DNA from: Euborellia annulipes
Taxonomy: Eukaryota; Arthropoda; Insecta; Dermaptera; Anisolabididae
NCBI GenBank assembly: GCA_023213315.1
Contig: JAKCPI010006109.1
Location: 124,001 to 188,000, forward strand
Length of the DNA stretch: 64,000 nt
Reading direction: 5' to 3'
The position numbers and the translations under genes were made by a program. The notes under the pieces were generated by a model. That model was not told the DNA's origin. It ran no database searches and saw only the letters and a program-made list of their open reading frames with translations. Positions 25,430 through 39,623 of this stretch are shown here, piece after piece (position 1 is the stretch's first letter; every line of letters begins with the position of its first letter).

Positions 25430-25800
25430 GATCGGATAAGCTAGTTAACTTTATATTTTCGAGTATTTTCACATATAGTTAAGCTAATCATATGATTAAA
25501 TAAGATCTTATTTAGCCAAGACCCAAAGTTCTGTATAATGCTTAACAAAGGTATGATATTAGAAACACAAAACATCAGCCAGTGGCGATATGTAAAATTC
25601 AATGTGAATTTGGATTGGCAAAAAAATCCTTTATTATAAATTTTTAAATTTTTGTAAAAAAATTAATTATTTTAATTTAATAATATTTATTTAAATTAAT
25701 TTCAATTTTTATTTTTAATAAATTTTGTAAGTTGTTTTTATTAAGTTGCTAACTTCACAAAACTCCTTATATCTCAGACAGATAAACACAATCGGCCCTA
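25430..25800 (+). mobile_element. Family C dispersed repeat, copy 1
   Basis: It shares GTTAAGCTAATCATATGATT, AGACCCAAAGTTC.GTATAA and TTATATCTCAGA.A with 29917-30345 (same strand) and 26930-27350 (reverse). The end motifs are lost. It is non-coding. Confidence 0.65.
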
Positions 25801-26444
25801 CGGGTGAAATAACTAAATATTATTTAACCCTTTAATTAATTAATTATAAACTAAATCTAGATTTCTTATTTTGGAGTCTTATTGATTAAATTTTTTTTAG
25901 TTTATAAATAATAAATTAAATGTTTCATAAAAAAACTTTTCCACTTAGAAGGAATTTAGAAATTTTTAATTAATCCATATATTTCATATTTATATGTGAA
26001 ATAAAATAATTTAAATATTAATAATAATTAAAAGGGCAAACAATTCTAATTAAATTTAATAATTTCGTTTTTAGAGATATTATAGTGAATTAATTAATTA
26101 AAGTTGGGAGCTAATTAAATAAACAAATAATTAAGAGAAATATAATATAATTGAATTATTTTAATTAAAAAAATTTATTAGTGTTCTCTATTCTTGTTTT
26201 TTTTTTTATATATAAGAATTTTAAAATTTTTCTTTTCACCCCAAATTTTTAATAATTCTACATTAAGTAAAAATAAAAATATCATAATTTTTTCATTCTA
26301 TGGTTTATGAGTAGTTAATTATTAGGTGTCAAATGGCAAAATATGCTCTCCGCGTGTAATTTGAAATTTACGACCAGCGTATAAAGAAATATATAAAAAA
26401 AAAAATTAAATTTGCAGAAAATTAACTGATTTTATCTCAATAGA

Positions 26445-26515
26445 TGTGCGAGCGTGTGTGTATGTGTGTGTGTGTGTGTCTTCATGCGAATATAAATATG
26501 TGTGTGTGCATGTTA
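26445..26515. repeat. (TG)n microsatellite
   Basis: GTGTGTGTATGTGTGTG-type tract with interruptions between about 26450 and 26515. Confidence 0.85.
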
Positions 26516-26929
26516 TGAAAATCTTTTAAAAACTACTGAAAAAATATAAGTTGTGATTCATTATCAAAACCAGAAATAAGTCAGGTTTCAAAGACATCAG
26601 GCGAAATAAAGTCAAGTTGAACATCAGCCAACGAATCTTGAATTTCAGCCTGCAGGGAATGAAATTAGAATATTTGTTGAAAAAGTGCAACAGATGAAAT
26701 AATCTATGTGACACTCGTAGAATAAAAAAAAAAAATTTCCTTCTTATGTTGTCTTTTATTGAAAAAAATAATATCCACTCTTAGAGATTTCTTAAAGTTA
26801 GAATAGCAAATTTTTAATTTATCTCTCGTCCAATCGTCTTCACATTCACATCTACTGTGAAATTACATTTTTAGACTCGTTTCATGAGATGCATCAAACT
26901 ATCAATTAATTAGTAAACTTTCTTATAAC

Positions 26930-27350
26930 ATTTTAGTTTTAATCAACTAGCAAACTTATCCGATAGATAGCAAATCAGCAATATTATAAACAACAATACC
27001 TTTAACATTAGAGTTAAAAAAAATGAGTTTTTTCACATATACCAGCTATCTGAAGTATTAAGGAATTTTTGTGAAATTACCAACTTAATAAAATTGAAAA
27101 ATTATTAAAAATAAAAATTAATTAAAGCGAATTAATTTTTTAACAAAAATTTAAAAATCTTCCAATAAAATAAATAAACAAGGCTTGTGTTTCTAATTTC
27201 ACCCCTTATACCGAACTTTGGGTCTTAGTTAGTTAACTATGATCTGGGCTCTTATTTAATCATATGATTAGTTCAACTAGAACTGAAAAGACCCGAAAGT
27301 CATAATCAACTAACTTTTCCGAGCGAGAGCTGATTAATTAGAACTGAAGC
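26930..27350 (-). mobile_element. Family C dispersed repeat, copy 2
   Basis: Reverse copy: on the minus strand it starts GTTGCTTCAGTTCTAATTAA and reads ACTTTCGGGTCTTTTCAG, CTAATCATATGATTAAATAA and AGACCCAAAGTTCGG, then ATCTATCGGATAAGTTTGC and CTAGTTGATTAAAAC. Its left end matches the inverted-repeat end of copy 3. Confidence 0.65.
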
Positions 27351-27446
27351 AACATAAATTTTTCTGAATTTTACATACAAGGAAGGAAGCAGGCAAAAAT
27401 TAAAGCCTCCGATTTTATTACAATTAACGAGATGTTTCGGGAAAAC

Positions 27447-27666
27447 TTTATTTTCCCATCATGTCTTTCCTAGAAAATACATAATATAATACATTAATAG
27501 ATTGAAAACAATTTTTGACAATATAAGATAAAACACAAATTGTAACAATTCCAGGACAGATACAATTTGTAAGTGTTTTAATATTGTCAAAAAAATTTTT
27601 TCAATCTATTAATCTATTATATTATGTATTTTCTTTTGTAAGAATGACTGATGATGGGAAAATAAA
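27447..27666. repeat. Palindromic element (arms about 105 bp)
   Basis: TTTATTTTCCCATCATG at 27447 pairs with its complement ending at 27666. The arms continue through GAAAATACATAATATAATA and TTAATAGATTGAAAA to the centre near 27556. The left flank carries GAGATGTTTCGGGAAAAC. This places it with other fold-back units in which a TGATGATGGG-type box and a CGAAAC box occur together. Confidence 0.65.
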
Positions 27667-27776
27667 GTAAATTGTTTTATTTCACAAACTGGGTATATTA
27701 AAATTCAAGCACGAAAGTATATGAAAAACTATTGAAAATTCATATTTTTTTTACATTTCATTTTTTTAAATTATTA

Positions 27777-27870
27777 TTATTATTGGTTCTAACTTTGTGT
27801 AATTCAAAATACAAATTGAATTTTTTTACACAAAATATTATAAAACCAATAATAATAATCATTGAAAAAA
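27777..27870. repeat. Hairpin repeat
   Basis: ATTATTATTATTGGTTCTAA and AATACAAATTGAATT fold on the complement ending CCAATAATAATAAT near 27863, with imperfect pairing around ACTTTGTGTAATT/ACACAAAATATTA. Confidence 0.5.
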
Positions 27871-27879
27871 AAAGCTTCA

Positions 27880-29000
27880 CTGTCTAAATACATTATTGCG
27901 GGATAGTATATATAATCTATTTGAATTCTATATTTGTAGCCCCGATGATGGTTCAAAACAGAAAAAGAAAAAAAATTTACGGATCACTTTTGAATTTAAT
28001 TTTCGCACAGGACACTAATTTAAAATTACAAAATATAAAAATCAAATAAATTACGTATGTGACAGTCCTCCCTTCTTTAGATAAACACTTTATCTTTCTA
28101 CATTTTTATTATACATATTTTATAATAAATAACAATTTTACATGCGCTTTGTTGCAAACCAGTTAGTAAATAGTCCGTCCACCAATTAACGACCCTAAGA
28201 GATTTGTTAGCGAAAACTTCATTTGAGCAGGCAAAAGGAAGTTGAAAGATGCATAATTTAATTAATTAATGTAGAAACAAAATTGTTTATCTAAGAAAGG
28301 GCTAAGAGTAAAAAAAATATATTTTGATTTGAGTATTTCTTATATTCAAATTATTTTCAATTTTTTAATTAAAAAATATAAAATTCCCCAAATCCCTTAT
28401 TATATTTATATTCATTTAAATAAAAAGCGTAGATTGTATATTCTTGGATTTATGATTATATTATTCAAATTTGAAAGAAAAATTAATTCTTTGCCAATTT
28501 TTAATGATATTCCAAGCGAATCAAAAATAAATTGAAAAAAAAAAAAATTTTTTTCCTTAAAAATTCCCATGAAGATGAATTAAAAATTTTTTTTTTTTTT
28601 TAATTTACAAAATCATATTATAAAGGAGATTTATTTTTCTTTTTGAAAGATCGCTTTTTCTTGGCAATAAAAATTTGACATCCATATACTTTTTAAAAAT
28701 TTTAATTTATTAATAGCGAAATTTTGATTTTTTTTTTTTTTTTTATTAATTCTCTCTCTCTCTAGAATATAATAATTTAATGTCCGGGTAGTTTCATCGC
28801 CGTAAAATTTTTCTCAAGGCTTTCTTTTATTGATCCTTAAATCTTGACATTCTTATTCAATTATTTATTTATCTTGCGAAGAAATTTGAGTACCGGTGTT
28901 TAAAAGAATTTACTAAATAATTATTTTTTTTTTTTATTTACAAAAAAAAAATTAAGATAAGTAAATGAGTTACGAATGAAAAATTATTCCAATTTATATA
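27880..29000. other. AT-rich intronic DNA, nothing recognised
   Basis: It contains A and T runs and a short CT tract (28752-28764). No repeat partner was noticed. An AT-rich plus-strand frame at 28329-28535 has low-complexity composition and is not supported. Confidence 0.45.
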
Positions 29001-29002
29001 CT

Positions 29003-29066
29003 CAGGGGCTCATTTATGAGTACGTGGATGGCGACCACGAGTTACCCGAGCTAAGATTGACATTAC
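29003..29066 (+). repeat. Short dispersed repeat, GTTACCCGAGCTAAG family
   Basis: One of the best copies: CTCAGGGGCTCATTTATGAG, TACGTGGATGGCGACCACG, AGTTACCCGAGCTAAG, then TTGACATT. Another copy lies at 29838-29895. Confidence 0.65.
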
Positions 29067-29916
29067 TAATGTCAATCTACTTTTGTCTGATGCGTAGTTG
29101 TTAAATTTAACAAGAAATTAACCAAACGTTCAAATTTGAAATTATTTACACCAATATCAAAAAATTGTTGAAACATTCTTAAATTTAATTAAATTTTATA
29201 AAAGACAGAATATTTTTTGTAATATTTTGGAATTCTCTTTTATTTAAAAATAAAATACGCCTGATTAAGCTATCATCTAAAAGGTTATCTTAAAATTATC
29301 TTAAACTTTTCAAAATAAATAATAATAATAATAATAATAATAAATAATTCAAACTTTAACTAACTATAAAATTTAGTTTTATATTTCTAAACAAAAAAAT
29401 TTTATCTGCCGATCTCTTTTTTGAACATGTTATACCAGTTGAAGATAAAAATATTCGAAAAGCCAGATCATAGAGATCCAAGCCGAAAAAAAAAATATCA
29501 AAAAGAAAAACCGAATTATTAATTTTTGAAATATTATAATTATTTATAAGATATATAAAATAAATTCTTAAAATAGAGTATAATGCTTAAAAAAGAGAAA
29601 CGTGAGTTCGATTTTCGTGATATCCAAATCACTTTTATAGAGTTTAAGATAATTTAATAATTACATAATATGTATAAAAGCTTTATCTCTAAAACAAATC
29701 AAATTTTTTTTTCTGATTTGTATTTACTTTTTTTTTAAGGTCAACATAAAAAAACAAAACTCTTTTTTTGGAATTAAAAAAAAAAAAATACTTTTAAAAT
29801 GTCTGAAGTTTTATATTTATATATTTTTAAATGGTCACTCAGGGGCTCACTTCTGGTGAGTACTTGGCGACCACGAGTTACCCGAGCTACTACTAGAATT
29901 TTTTCATCAAGTGTCG

Positions 29917-30345
29917 GCTGCTTCATTTCTAATTAACTAGCTCGGATCAGCTAATTGACTATAACTTTCGAGGCTTTTCACATCTAATTAAGCTAATCAT
30001 ATGATTAAGTAGAGCCAATCGTGGCTAAGACCCAAAGTTCAGTATAAATCTTAACTAAGAGGTGAAAATAGAAACACAAGCCTTGTTTATTATTTATTTT
30101 ATCTTAAAATTACCTTATACCTCAGATAACTAATTATATGTGAAAAGCCCGTGACACGTGACTCAGAGAGAAGACATTAGCTTCTCGTGCTATTTCATTT
30201 GAAAATAAATGGCATTAGATGTTGAAAAAGACCTTAAACAAATTAAAAAAATATATGAAAAAACTAATTTTTTAACTCGAAGGTTAAGAATGATTTGCTA
30301 TCGGTCGGATATGTTTGCTAGTTGACTAGAGGTGAAGCAACCAAT
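29917..30345 (+). mobile_element. Family C dispersed repeat, copy 3, with nested SINE
   Basis: The fullest copy, about 430 bp, has imperfect inverted ends: GCTGCTTCATTTCTAATTAA at the left and, on the other strand from the right end, GTTGCTTCACCTCTAGTCAA. This suggests a MITE. A SINE sits within it (30148-30255). Removing the SINE brings CTCAGATAACTAATTATATG next to GGTTAAGAATGATTTGC, close to the order in copy 2. Confidence 0.65.
30148..30255 (+). mobile_element. tRNA-derived SINE, degraded
   Basis: GTGACTCAGAGAGAAGACATTAGCTTCTCG parallels the 7366 SINE head in two pieces (TGGCTCAGAGGTAGAGC, GCTTCTGGTGCCAGAG). The tail AAATGGCATTAGATGTTGAA, AAAGACCTTAAACAAATTAA matches the other copies. The B box is lost. 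Confidence 0.55.
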
Positions 30346-30349
30346 CCTA

Positions 30350-32980
30350 AAACTCAATTAGAGAGGCTTGCCTTTTACATTGCATTAATCAGATTATTAA
30401 AAAAAATTTCTAAATTCATTTTAAAAACTATTTAGAAACAAAGAAAATTTTTTGTATAGAATTTTTTTAAAGTAATTGTGGGTATAATTGGAGTAGGATG
30501 TTTATTATATTTATTAATAAAAATATAGACTCATATCCGTCCTTTTTGAATATGAAAATTTATTTTGCATACTGAATTGCAACCCAAATCCAGAGAATAT
30601 TTTTATGAAAATTTCATAGTCGAATATTCTTTAAATTAATTTTAATAATTTCATTGAGATTTATTTTTTCTGATTCCTTTTTGAGTATACATTGTTAGGA
30701 AAAAATAAATTGGTTTTTCATATCATAAAATATCGATTAATTCGAATATTAAAGAAATTTTTATTTCATTTCACGAGACGTTTCAAGTCATGGACTTGAC
30801 AAATAAATATATCCATCTCCAATAAATTTGCATGGTACTGATTAGATCTTTGTAAATATATTGGAGATTGGTATTTTAGTAAAAATAAAATTCTAAAATT
30901 TAAAAAAATATGCATATTTTTTTTAATATCGTTCCAGTGCATGTAATCTGTTAATTTTCAAATCAATACTGAAACTGTGAAATTTTTTTCTGATATATTT
31001 TTCATTGGAAATTCATCTAAAACAGTTCTATTATTTCTTACATATCTTTTTACAAAATTTTAGACTTGAAAAATCATAAAACTGGCACCGGTTTTATATT
31101 TCAATTTAGCTAAAATTTTGTAAAAAAAATAAAGGAACAAATTTAAATGATTTTTATTTTTATTTTTAATAAAAACTTATTAAATATGAAATTTTTTAAT
31201 CTAAAATTTGTAATTAAATAAACAAATAAATGTCAGCGTACTTCAGTGCCAATTCTCAACTATTTTATCAACTTGAAATTTGATTGCGGTTATATGCAAT
31301 TCGAAATCCAAAAAAAAAAATAAAATAAAATTTTAACAATAAGTGACTCCTTATTGCGCATAATGACGTTCCTTTGTTTGAAATATTTTCTCTTAAAAGT
31401 AATTACGCTTATTATTTTATTAATTTTTCAAATAAAAGTGAATTTAATTTGACGGGTTTTAAATTATTTTTACTTTTTTACTTGGGGTAGATTATTATTT
31501 CTCTTCGGAATATTTAGATAACGAAATTAATTCACTTAGCTACTCGTTCTCATTCTATATTAATTAAAAACTAATATTATTTGTTTATTTATTTTTCTCT
31601 AAAATTTTTTGGTGCTAATGATTGGTGATTTGTTCAAAAAAAAAAAAATTAATTTTGAAAGCTGCCCTTTTGTTTGGGAACACTAATTTACTGATTATTA
31701 AAAACCAATATTTGTTTTGTTTAAAATTTAAAAAAATAAATATTGATTTTGAATAATCAGTAAATCAGGCAGGATAAGCGAGCTTCAAATAATTATTTTT
31801 TTTTCTTCTTGTTTTGACAAATTAAAATGTGTGACTTGAGTTAGAAGAGAAAATTTTAAGCAACGGAATGCCGACAGAAAAATTTTATATCATAACAATT
31901 TCTATGTATGAGAAGGAATAAAAAAAAAAAAAGATAATGATATATATCTAAATATCTATGAAGTGAATTTTTATTTTAATATTATAAAATATTAATTTTT
32001 TATTGAAATTTCTTCGGAGGAAAGAGCGAGAGAGGTTCCTTTATTCGAAACATGTTTTATAAATATGCTACATGATGCAAACGATTTTTCGTGGCTTCAT
32101 TGGTCGGAGAATTTTTTCTCAAATTGCCTCTTAGCAAAAATACTTGCGATACTATTGGGAGGGAGCACTTAGATTATAAAATGCCCCCTGGCAAAAGCCA
32201 GTTTACAAAATTTAGACCAATACTCTGATAAAGCTTTAAAATTATATTTGTGGACTAAAGAAAATATTCATGCAAAATTATTCTCTAACCTCGGGCAAAA
32301 AAAAAAAAATTTGAATAATATCTCAAGAGGTTCGAGCGTTCCAAATCTTTATATCATTATAATAATATTATATATTAAATAAATAATATAAAACTTATAA
32401 CAAATTCCTTTTGTCAGGTTCTTAAAAAAATTATTTAATAAGAAGAAAAATAAAAATTCTTTATTCTCAAATTATCTTTAAAAAAAAAAGATGGTTTCTT
32501 TTGTTTTTATTAATAATATGGAATTAATTTAATATGCAAAATCTTTTATCAGATGCGTCTTTTAAAAAACGACTTGAGTAAAATCAAAAGAAACGTAAAA
32601 CATTTATTTTTAATGATGAGTTACAGTGGATGCTAAAATTGAATTAACCGCCACCCTAGAGACTCGCCTTGTATTTAGACAACCAAAACGCATTTTTTAA
32701 ATAAATAAATACATTTTTTTTAATAGAATAGCTGCTTTTGAAATAACACTTTCAAGAGTTTTTTTTTTTTGTTTTTGATTGTCTTGTACATTTTTGCGGC
32801 CCGCGAGATTTTTTTGATTTATATCCATCATGTGATTATGATTTTAAACATCGTGGAGATCAAACTAAATGCTAAAGTTTATAATTCGCGGCATAAGAAC
32901 TTTTAAATCAATCAATAATTGTACATATCTATATCTATATACATATATATATACATATCTATATAAATACACTGGGATAT
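30350..32980. other. AT-rich intronic DNA, nothing recognised
   Basis: Only homopolymer tracts, a (TA)n/(CTATAT)n stretch at 32925-32965, a short inverted repeat near 31688-31766 (CACTAATTTACTGATTATT), and scattered mixed-composition blocks near 32030-32170. Confidence 0.5.
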
Positions 32981-32984
32981 AATC

Positions 32985-33375
32985 AGTTCTATTCAAAAAC
33001 AGACGTTAAAATTTAAAATAAACAAATAGGCGTTAAAAAGTAATGTAAAAGTTGAAAAATGCTATTCAAAATCCCTTCTTTGCCTCAGATAGCTATTCTG
33101 TAAACAAAAATTTAAAGCCAAAGCGTTAACATTTAGTAAATAGTGTTAAAAATTAATGCCATGTCTAGGGCTAACGTGTTTAAAATAAAAATGACGTCCT
33201 TAGGGTTAACTAAAAAGTAAGGTTATGATTAGCTTTGAAATAAAAGCAACATGTTAACGTCGCTGTTAAAACTTTGCTTAGAGAATAACATTTTTTAACG
33301 CTGATTGTTTTTACATTACTTTTTAACACCCATTTGTTTATTTTAAATTTTAAAGTCTGTTTTAGAGAATATATG
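32985..33375 (+). mobile_element. Family D MITE, best copy
   Basis: Inverted ends of about 60 bp: TTCAAAAACAGACGTTAAAA, TTTAAAATAAACAAAT, GGCGTTAAAAAGTAATGTAA at the left, and the complement, ending TAAAGTCTGTTTTAGAGAAT, at the right. The interior has AGTAAGGTTATGATTAGC and AACGTCGCTGTTAAAAC. There is no coding capacity. Terminal bases and target duplication are uncertain. Confidence 0.72.
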
Positions 33376-33379
33376 AGTT

Positions 33380-36300
33380 AAAAATTCAAAAAACAAAATA
33401 TTTTCAGAAGTTATTTTCTTAGTTCAATCCTAATGATATGATTCTGAATTAAGGGGAAGTAGAAAATAAAGCTGTTCAGACATTGGACTTTATTTATTTA
33501 TTGGACTGTTATTTTTCAACACAATTTATTTTTATTTTCCTAATTTAAACATTTTTTGATTAAAAATGGTTTATTTATATAAAATTAACGCATTTTTTAT
33601 TTATGTTTCAGATACAAATTACAAAGAATCTTACATCAGATTGTAATTCTCTAGATATAAGATACTTTATCATTTATATATAAATTGTATTTAAAAAATG
33701 CACAAAATTGGCGCTAAAATTTTATTTTTATATTAATATAAATAAAACCATTCTTTATTTATTCAAATTCTAAAATCTAATTTTTTTTGAATATTTAAAT
33801 TTTTTTCCGAGTATTTCAAAGATAAAATATAATAATAATATTATAATTATGATTAAAAATAAACAAAAAGTCAATGGAATGTTTCCCAAATGCATTGATG
33901 GCTAATATAAATATACCTATATAAAATTTTTAAAGTTTCATAAAAATAATATAAAGATATACACCTTTTGAAAAATTTATATTTTATTACTACTTCTAAT
34001 AAAAAGTCAGGTTTATTTTTAGAAATAAAATTATGTTTTTGTTATATTAACTTTTATATATAACTAGGTAATTAAATTTAATTTCGAGCAAATAAATAAA
34101 TTATCTAGTTAAATAGAATATTTTTGCCAGGGCGGTTTGATTTTTTTATTCACATAAAATTTTTCTCACATTGAGCAAACCCCAAGTTTAACGAGCCCCT
34201 CCTAACGGATTTCGAATTTTACATCCCAAACAAAACAAAAGCATCTTTTTCTGGATTCCTTTTTTTATTACTATTATTATTTATTAATAAATGCATTTTT
34301 TTTAATTCACTTTTAATGCAAATTTATGTTTACTAAATTAGAGTTGAATGAGCGAAAATATTAAGTATCAACAGTTATGGACAATTCTTTTAATACATTT
34401 TTTAAAATCTAAAAATGGCGCACAAATTTGAAATTAAGAGTTGATATCAAATTTAAAAAAATAAAACGCATATCTTGGAAAGAGCTCATATTTTCTATAT
34501 TATATTTGAATAAATAAATCTTAGCAAACTTTTTAATAATACAACCAAAATCATAGATTTGAATTCTCAAAAGAAAATGTACAAAATACTTTGCCTAGTC
34601 TAAATGAATAATTATGAGAAGTGCATAAAATGCGTAGACAAGAGTGAGGCAAACGAGGCACTTGTCTCATGTAAACAATAAGGAAGGTCGCCAAATTGTT
34701 AAAAAAAAAATGAAAAATATATAAAATTTAAATAATAAAAATGTATAAAACAGCAATGTTCATTTTCTTTCGAGGTGTATAGCAGATTTTTTTTTATAAA
34801 TGTTTATAAATTTTGAAAAATAAATTAAAAAATGAAAATTTTTGTTTTATCTTTAAAACTCTATCTCTTATAGTCGCATCAAATTGTGAGGGATTCACAA
34901 AATTTCCAATTGCCCATTGTTTTATTTCAGTGTAAAATATTCCAATTCACCTACCTCTAGTCTTTTTGAAAATTATTGCTAGAAATAATATTTTATTTTC
35001 ATCTACTCACATTTTCTGAGTACGTGAATGGCAACTACGAGTTACCCGAGCTAATTTCTGTTCTTTAAATATCAATCTTTTTTTTTCTATTTAGTTAAAA
35101 AGTACTTTTTGATTCGCTACCAAGTTTGAGAATTTATTAATTTCTTTTTTCTCTTATTTAGGAAAAAAAAAAAATATTTTTTCCTAAAATTTGTGATTAA
35201 TTTTTAAATAAATACAGGACTCGGGCTGAAAAAGTTCCGTGAATAATAATTATTAATGCGATGTTTCTGTTTTTCTAACTTATTCAAATGATTCTTATTT
35301 AATTTTGTGAGATGATTTCAAAAATCAAGACAGTTTTTCTCCATCCCTAAATAATTTTTTTGCAAATCGTAATTAAAAAAAAATATACTGGTTCGATTTC
35401 AGGGGCGAAATTTTTGCCCAATCAAACACAAACTCATCTGCCAAATTTTTATCTTAAACGATATATTAACTGGCTTATTTACAGTCTATTTGAGCATTGT
35501 TTGAAAAAAAAAATTCTATCTTTTTTCAAACAAAGCTCTACCTAGTTTAAAAAATAAAGCTAATCTACGCATTTGAAGAAAATTCTTGTGTCAAAATCAA
35601 TGTTTCTATTAATTTTTAAACTGTTAGGTGAAAAAATTCATTGGGCCTTAAAACAACAACCAAAAAAGGATTTTAAAAATTTGAAAAAATTGCTGAAATA
35701 ATCACAAATTTGAATGAAGATTAAAATTTTTTTTTAATAATTTATTATATTAATAAGGTGCATTTATTTAGATTTAATTCGAGCATAATATTATTTTTCT
35801 TTGACAAGTAAAAACAAAAAGTTACTATCGATTAAAAATGATACCCGAGATTCGTTTCTAAAGTTTTCCTAATTACATATATTTTATAAAAAAGACTATA
35901 TATCCCATATTTTGGGACCCATTCTATTAAACTCAGTCTTTAAGTAAAATATATTTAGATAAAGTAAAAAAATATATATATTTCATATCATGCGCAATTT
36001 AATCGCTTGTAACTATATTTCTACTTGTCTGATAAAAATAATATTAGACTCAAATTAAACCTAAAGCCCCCAAAGGATTCTTTCACCTCATATCAAAGTT
36101 TAAAACAGCTTTTATCTAATAAGAATATATTTTGAACTAAGATTTTTTCAAATTATTTAATTACGATTTGCGGAAAACTCTTATATGATGAAGAAAAGTT
36201 ATTAAAAAGTTGAAATTTGTAATTTTAGAAAATTTTTTTGTAACTAAAATATTAATAAACATAAGTTAAGCCCTCATAACTTATGCATTTTCTCTAAGAC

Positions 36301-38960
36301 ACTCAAGTCTACTTATATTTTACCTTGCGTGTTTAAAAGAAGATGCATTTGGATTGCACGAAAGCTTATTTTTGCTTTAATAATATGTTATGTAAATAAA
36401 TAACTTAAAGCAATTATAGAATTCCTTATAAATATTTGGAGACCTCCAGATAAATGATTTAAAAAAAAAAAAAAATTTCTAAATAATTCTCATTTTAATT
36501 TTATCTATATATACTATTAGTATTAAATTTGAATAAATAAACTGATTCTGTAATTTGAAAAATACATAATATTCATTTTCTAATTAATAATAATTATGTT
36601 TAGAAATTTGAAGATTATTCCCTAATGGCTGGGTGAAGTTAATTTAATGTTAATATTCGAGCACAAGGTCATTTGGGCGCACAAAAACAACGTCTGGCTT
36701 AGATTTAATTTTTTTTTTTTTTTCATTTTTCTAACAGCATAAAAAATTTCCCCTAAGAGTCCATTAAAAAAAAGTCGATATGTTTAAGAAAAAAAAAAAT
36801 ACATTCCTTTGAATATAAATAATTTAAGAAAAAAAAAAAGGTTAGATATTTATATATGGAATCTGTTTGAAATTTTTAATATAAAAGGAACAATAATTAA
36901 GTTAAAAAAAATTTTTTTCTTATCGATATAAATTTATTAAATATTCTTATTCCAATTAAAGATAAATTTTTTTTTATTTTGAAAATTACCATATTAATCA
37001 TTTAAAAACTTTCACAGTTGAATACGAAAAAAAAAATCAATATTTATTTTATATTTTCATAAATTTCTCTCGAATTTTTTTAAATATTCAAAAAAAAAAA
37101 AAATCAGAAATTTTTTTTTTATGATAAGTCGGAAAGCATCACAAAAGACCAAAGGAAAAGATAATTAACCAAGAAATAAATTTCCTCACTTCTTTTTTGA
37201 TATCTAAACCAAAATTAATCAAAAACAAAAAAAAAATTGTTAATGTAATAAATTGAAAGCGGTTTGCTTTAAAAAATTTTTTTTTAAAGAGAATAAGTTT
37301 AAGTTAATTAAATAGGAAAAAAATTTTCTCATTAAAATTTTGGTATTTTTTTTTTTTTCGTTTTCTAACAAAAACAAATGGAAAGAAAAACAACACCAAA
37401 ATATTTCTAAAACCTATGGATACCAAATTTGGTCTCATTGTTTGGTTCATAAAGAATTTCTTTATAAAAAACAATATCAGGTTTCTTTTGAAATCAAAAT
37501 TTTTTTTTTTTTTTTTGTAACAAAATTAAAAATTTAAATATTTCTTCGATATTTTAACATACATATTTTTTTTTTTGCTCAATAAAATTTTTCAAAATTT
37601 TATCTAATTTTTTTGAGCTGTAATTTTGGATCATTAAATATAAAATAATTTATTCGTTTCGGAAGTTTATCTATGATCTTGTTTCTTAAGTCTTGGCAGG
37701 CAGTTAAAGCTATTCTCTTATTTTTGCTAAGAGATGGCGTTAAAGTCCGTGTCTACTCTAATCAATCAGAAAGCTTGTTTTGGATTGTCTGTCATTGGGC
37801 TGTTATTCTTTTAAACAATTTATTTATTCAGTAACATTTAATAAATAAAAGATTGAAATTTTCCTAATATAATTTTTTAATTTCGTATTAAGAAAATTTC
37901 TAATTATGATAATAAAAAATCGCAATCGAAACCTATTTGAGATAGAAATTTAGAAGTCTCTCCTTAACTAGAAATCGCTAATTTTTTTTTATCATATAAA
38001 TGTTTTTTTTTTTATTTAAATTTAAAGAATTTTATTTGATCTTTTTTTTCTAACAATTAAAATGATACTACACAAATTTTGTAGTTCTATAAAAATTAAT
38101 TTCGTATACAAAAGTTCTACATCTAATTAGCAAGAAATTTATTTCTTTTCTAAAAAGGAATTAAAAAAAAAAATAAAATAATTCATTTTGACTGGAAAAG
38201 TAATATGTAAACAAATAAATTATTTTTTTTTAGATTTCACACAAAATTTTCATAAAAAATATTAATATACATAAATTTTTAGTAAAATTTATTTTATAAC
38301 TTAAATATTTTTAGAGTGTATCGAATTATATATAGGGCCTATATTAATAATTAATATTAAAGTAGAATTATTTTATTTATTTTTTTATATATTCACTCCT
38401 AAAAGGAAATAGTCTTTTACTTACTACTTTGAAAAGTATTAACTACTCATTATTAATTTAGCGAGTAATCATTATCATACTATTTTTTTTTAATACAATT
38501 AAATTTTTTCCTTTTGATTTAAAATCAATAGTTCTGAAGTAAATAATAGATGATTATTTATTTATTTTAATTATTTAACAGAATGTTTATCTTTCTCTTT
38601 GTGTGTGTTCGAACGCGTGTAATGTATTTAAATAATACAATACTTAAAGGGAAAAAGATTTGTCCGTTTTTGAGCACTTTGCGGCCTGCGCGCGTTTTTT
38701 TTTTTAATGGGTTAATGACTTTATAGAAACGTTATGAAAAATGCATTATATCGAAAAAATAAAGTAGTTAATTTGTTTAGCGGAAATAAAATAGAATTTT
38801 GTTTAGAAATCATAATTTTCATATTAATAAAAAAAAAAGATCTGTATTTTTTTTTTTTTTTTTTTGTTTTCTTCAAATTACACTTCTAATAGCTAAATGA
38901 TAGTATATTATAGTTTTTTTTTTATTATTTAATTTAACTTGAAATAAACAACCAGTCATT
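33380..38960. other. AT-rich intronic DNA
   Basis: Dominated by A/T runs. A short dispersed repeat of the GTTACCCGAGCTAA family lies at 35008-35054. 37700-37830 has a weak family D relationship (CTAAGAGATGGCGTTAAAG, GAAAGCTTGTTTTGGATTG; compare 5655). Nothing else was recognised. Short frames such as 35360-35545 and 37340-37537 are AT-composition frames. Confidence 0.5.
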
Positions 38961-38974
38961 TAATTAATTCTTAA

Positions 38975-39260
38975 AGTTTCGGGTCCTGTTTAAGATCATC
39001 TTCAGCAAAAAAAAAAAAAATTGCTGATTTTTGTTAAATGGAGGTCTCCAAAAGATCAAATTAATTTTCTAAATTGAAACTTCGGTTTCTTTATACTGAT
39101 TTGATTTATATTAGGGTCCATATGTATAAAGCCCGTCAATATGTTTTATCCGGCATTGATTGTAACCATGGCTAAGCGTAATCAATGGCTCGAAAAAACA
39201 CTAGTGCTGTTAAGCCACCATGAAGGGACGTGACTCTGGGCTACTGGCAAAGCCATTAAA
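38975..39260. repeat. Fold-back-type relic and a CCATGG-centred palindrome near the ft exon
   Basis: 38975-39010 carries, on the minus strand, CTGAAGATGATCTTAAACAG, GACCCGAAACTTTAAG, the same box pair as in the palindromic elements. 39156-39195 is a 40-bp imperfect palindrome, GCATTGATTGTAACCATGG to CTAAGCGTAATCAATGGC. The last 370 bp before the donor look like transposon debris. Confidence 0.45.
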
Positions 39261-39623
39261 AAAACCATTTTAAAAAGGAAGAATTAAAATAAGATTTTTT
39301 TTCTTTATCATACTAAGAAAAATAAAAATAAATTACCTATAGCCTCTTTAATGAAATCAAATAAATAAAATTAGTTTCATCATCTAATGAAAAAAAAATA
39401 CAAAAATAATTTTTTTTTTTTTTGAAGTTTTATCTAAGCTGACCCCACTTATAAATATATTCAGCTTGATAAATCTAAAAATTTTTTTATTTAGTTCACT
39501 TAATTGCCTTGCTTTACGAAAAACCGAAGGGGCGGACGCTATAAAAATAATATATCTTAGAAAACATTTCTCACCATCATTAATATTTAATAAACATGTC
39601 TTATATTTTATTGGATGCCTTCT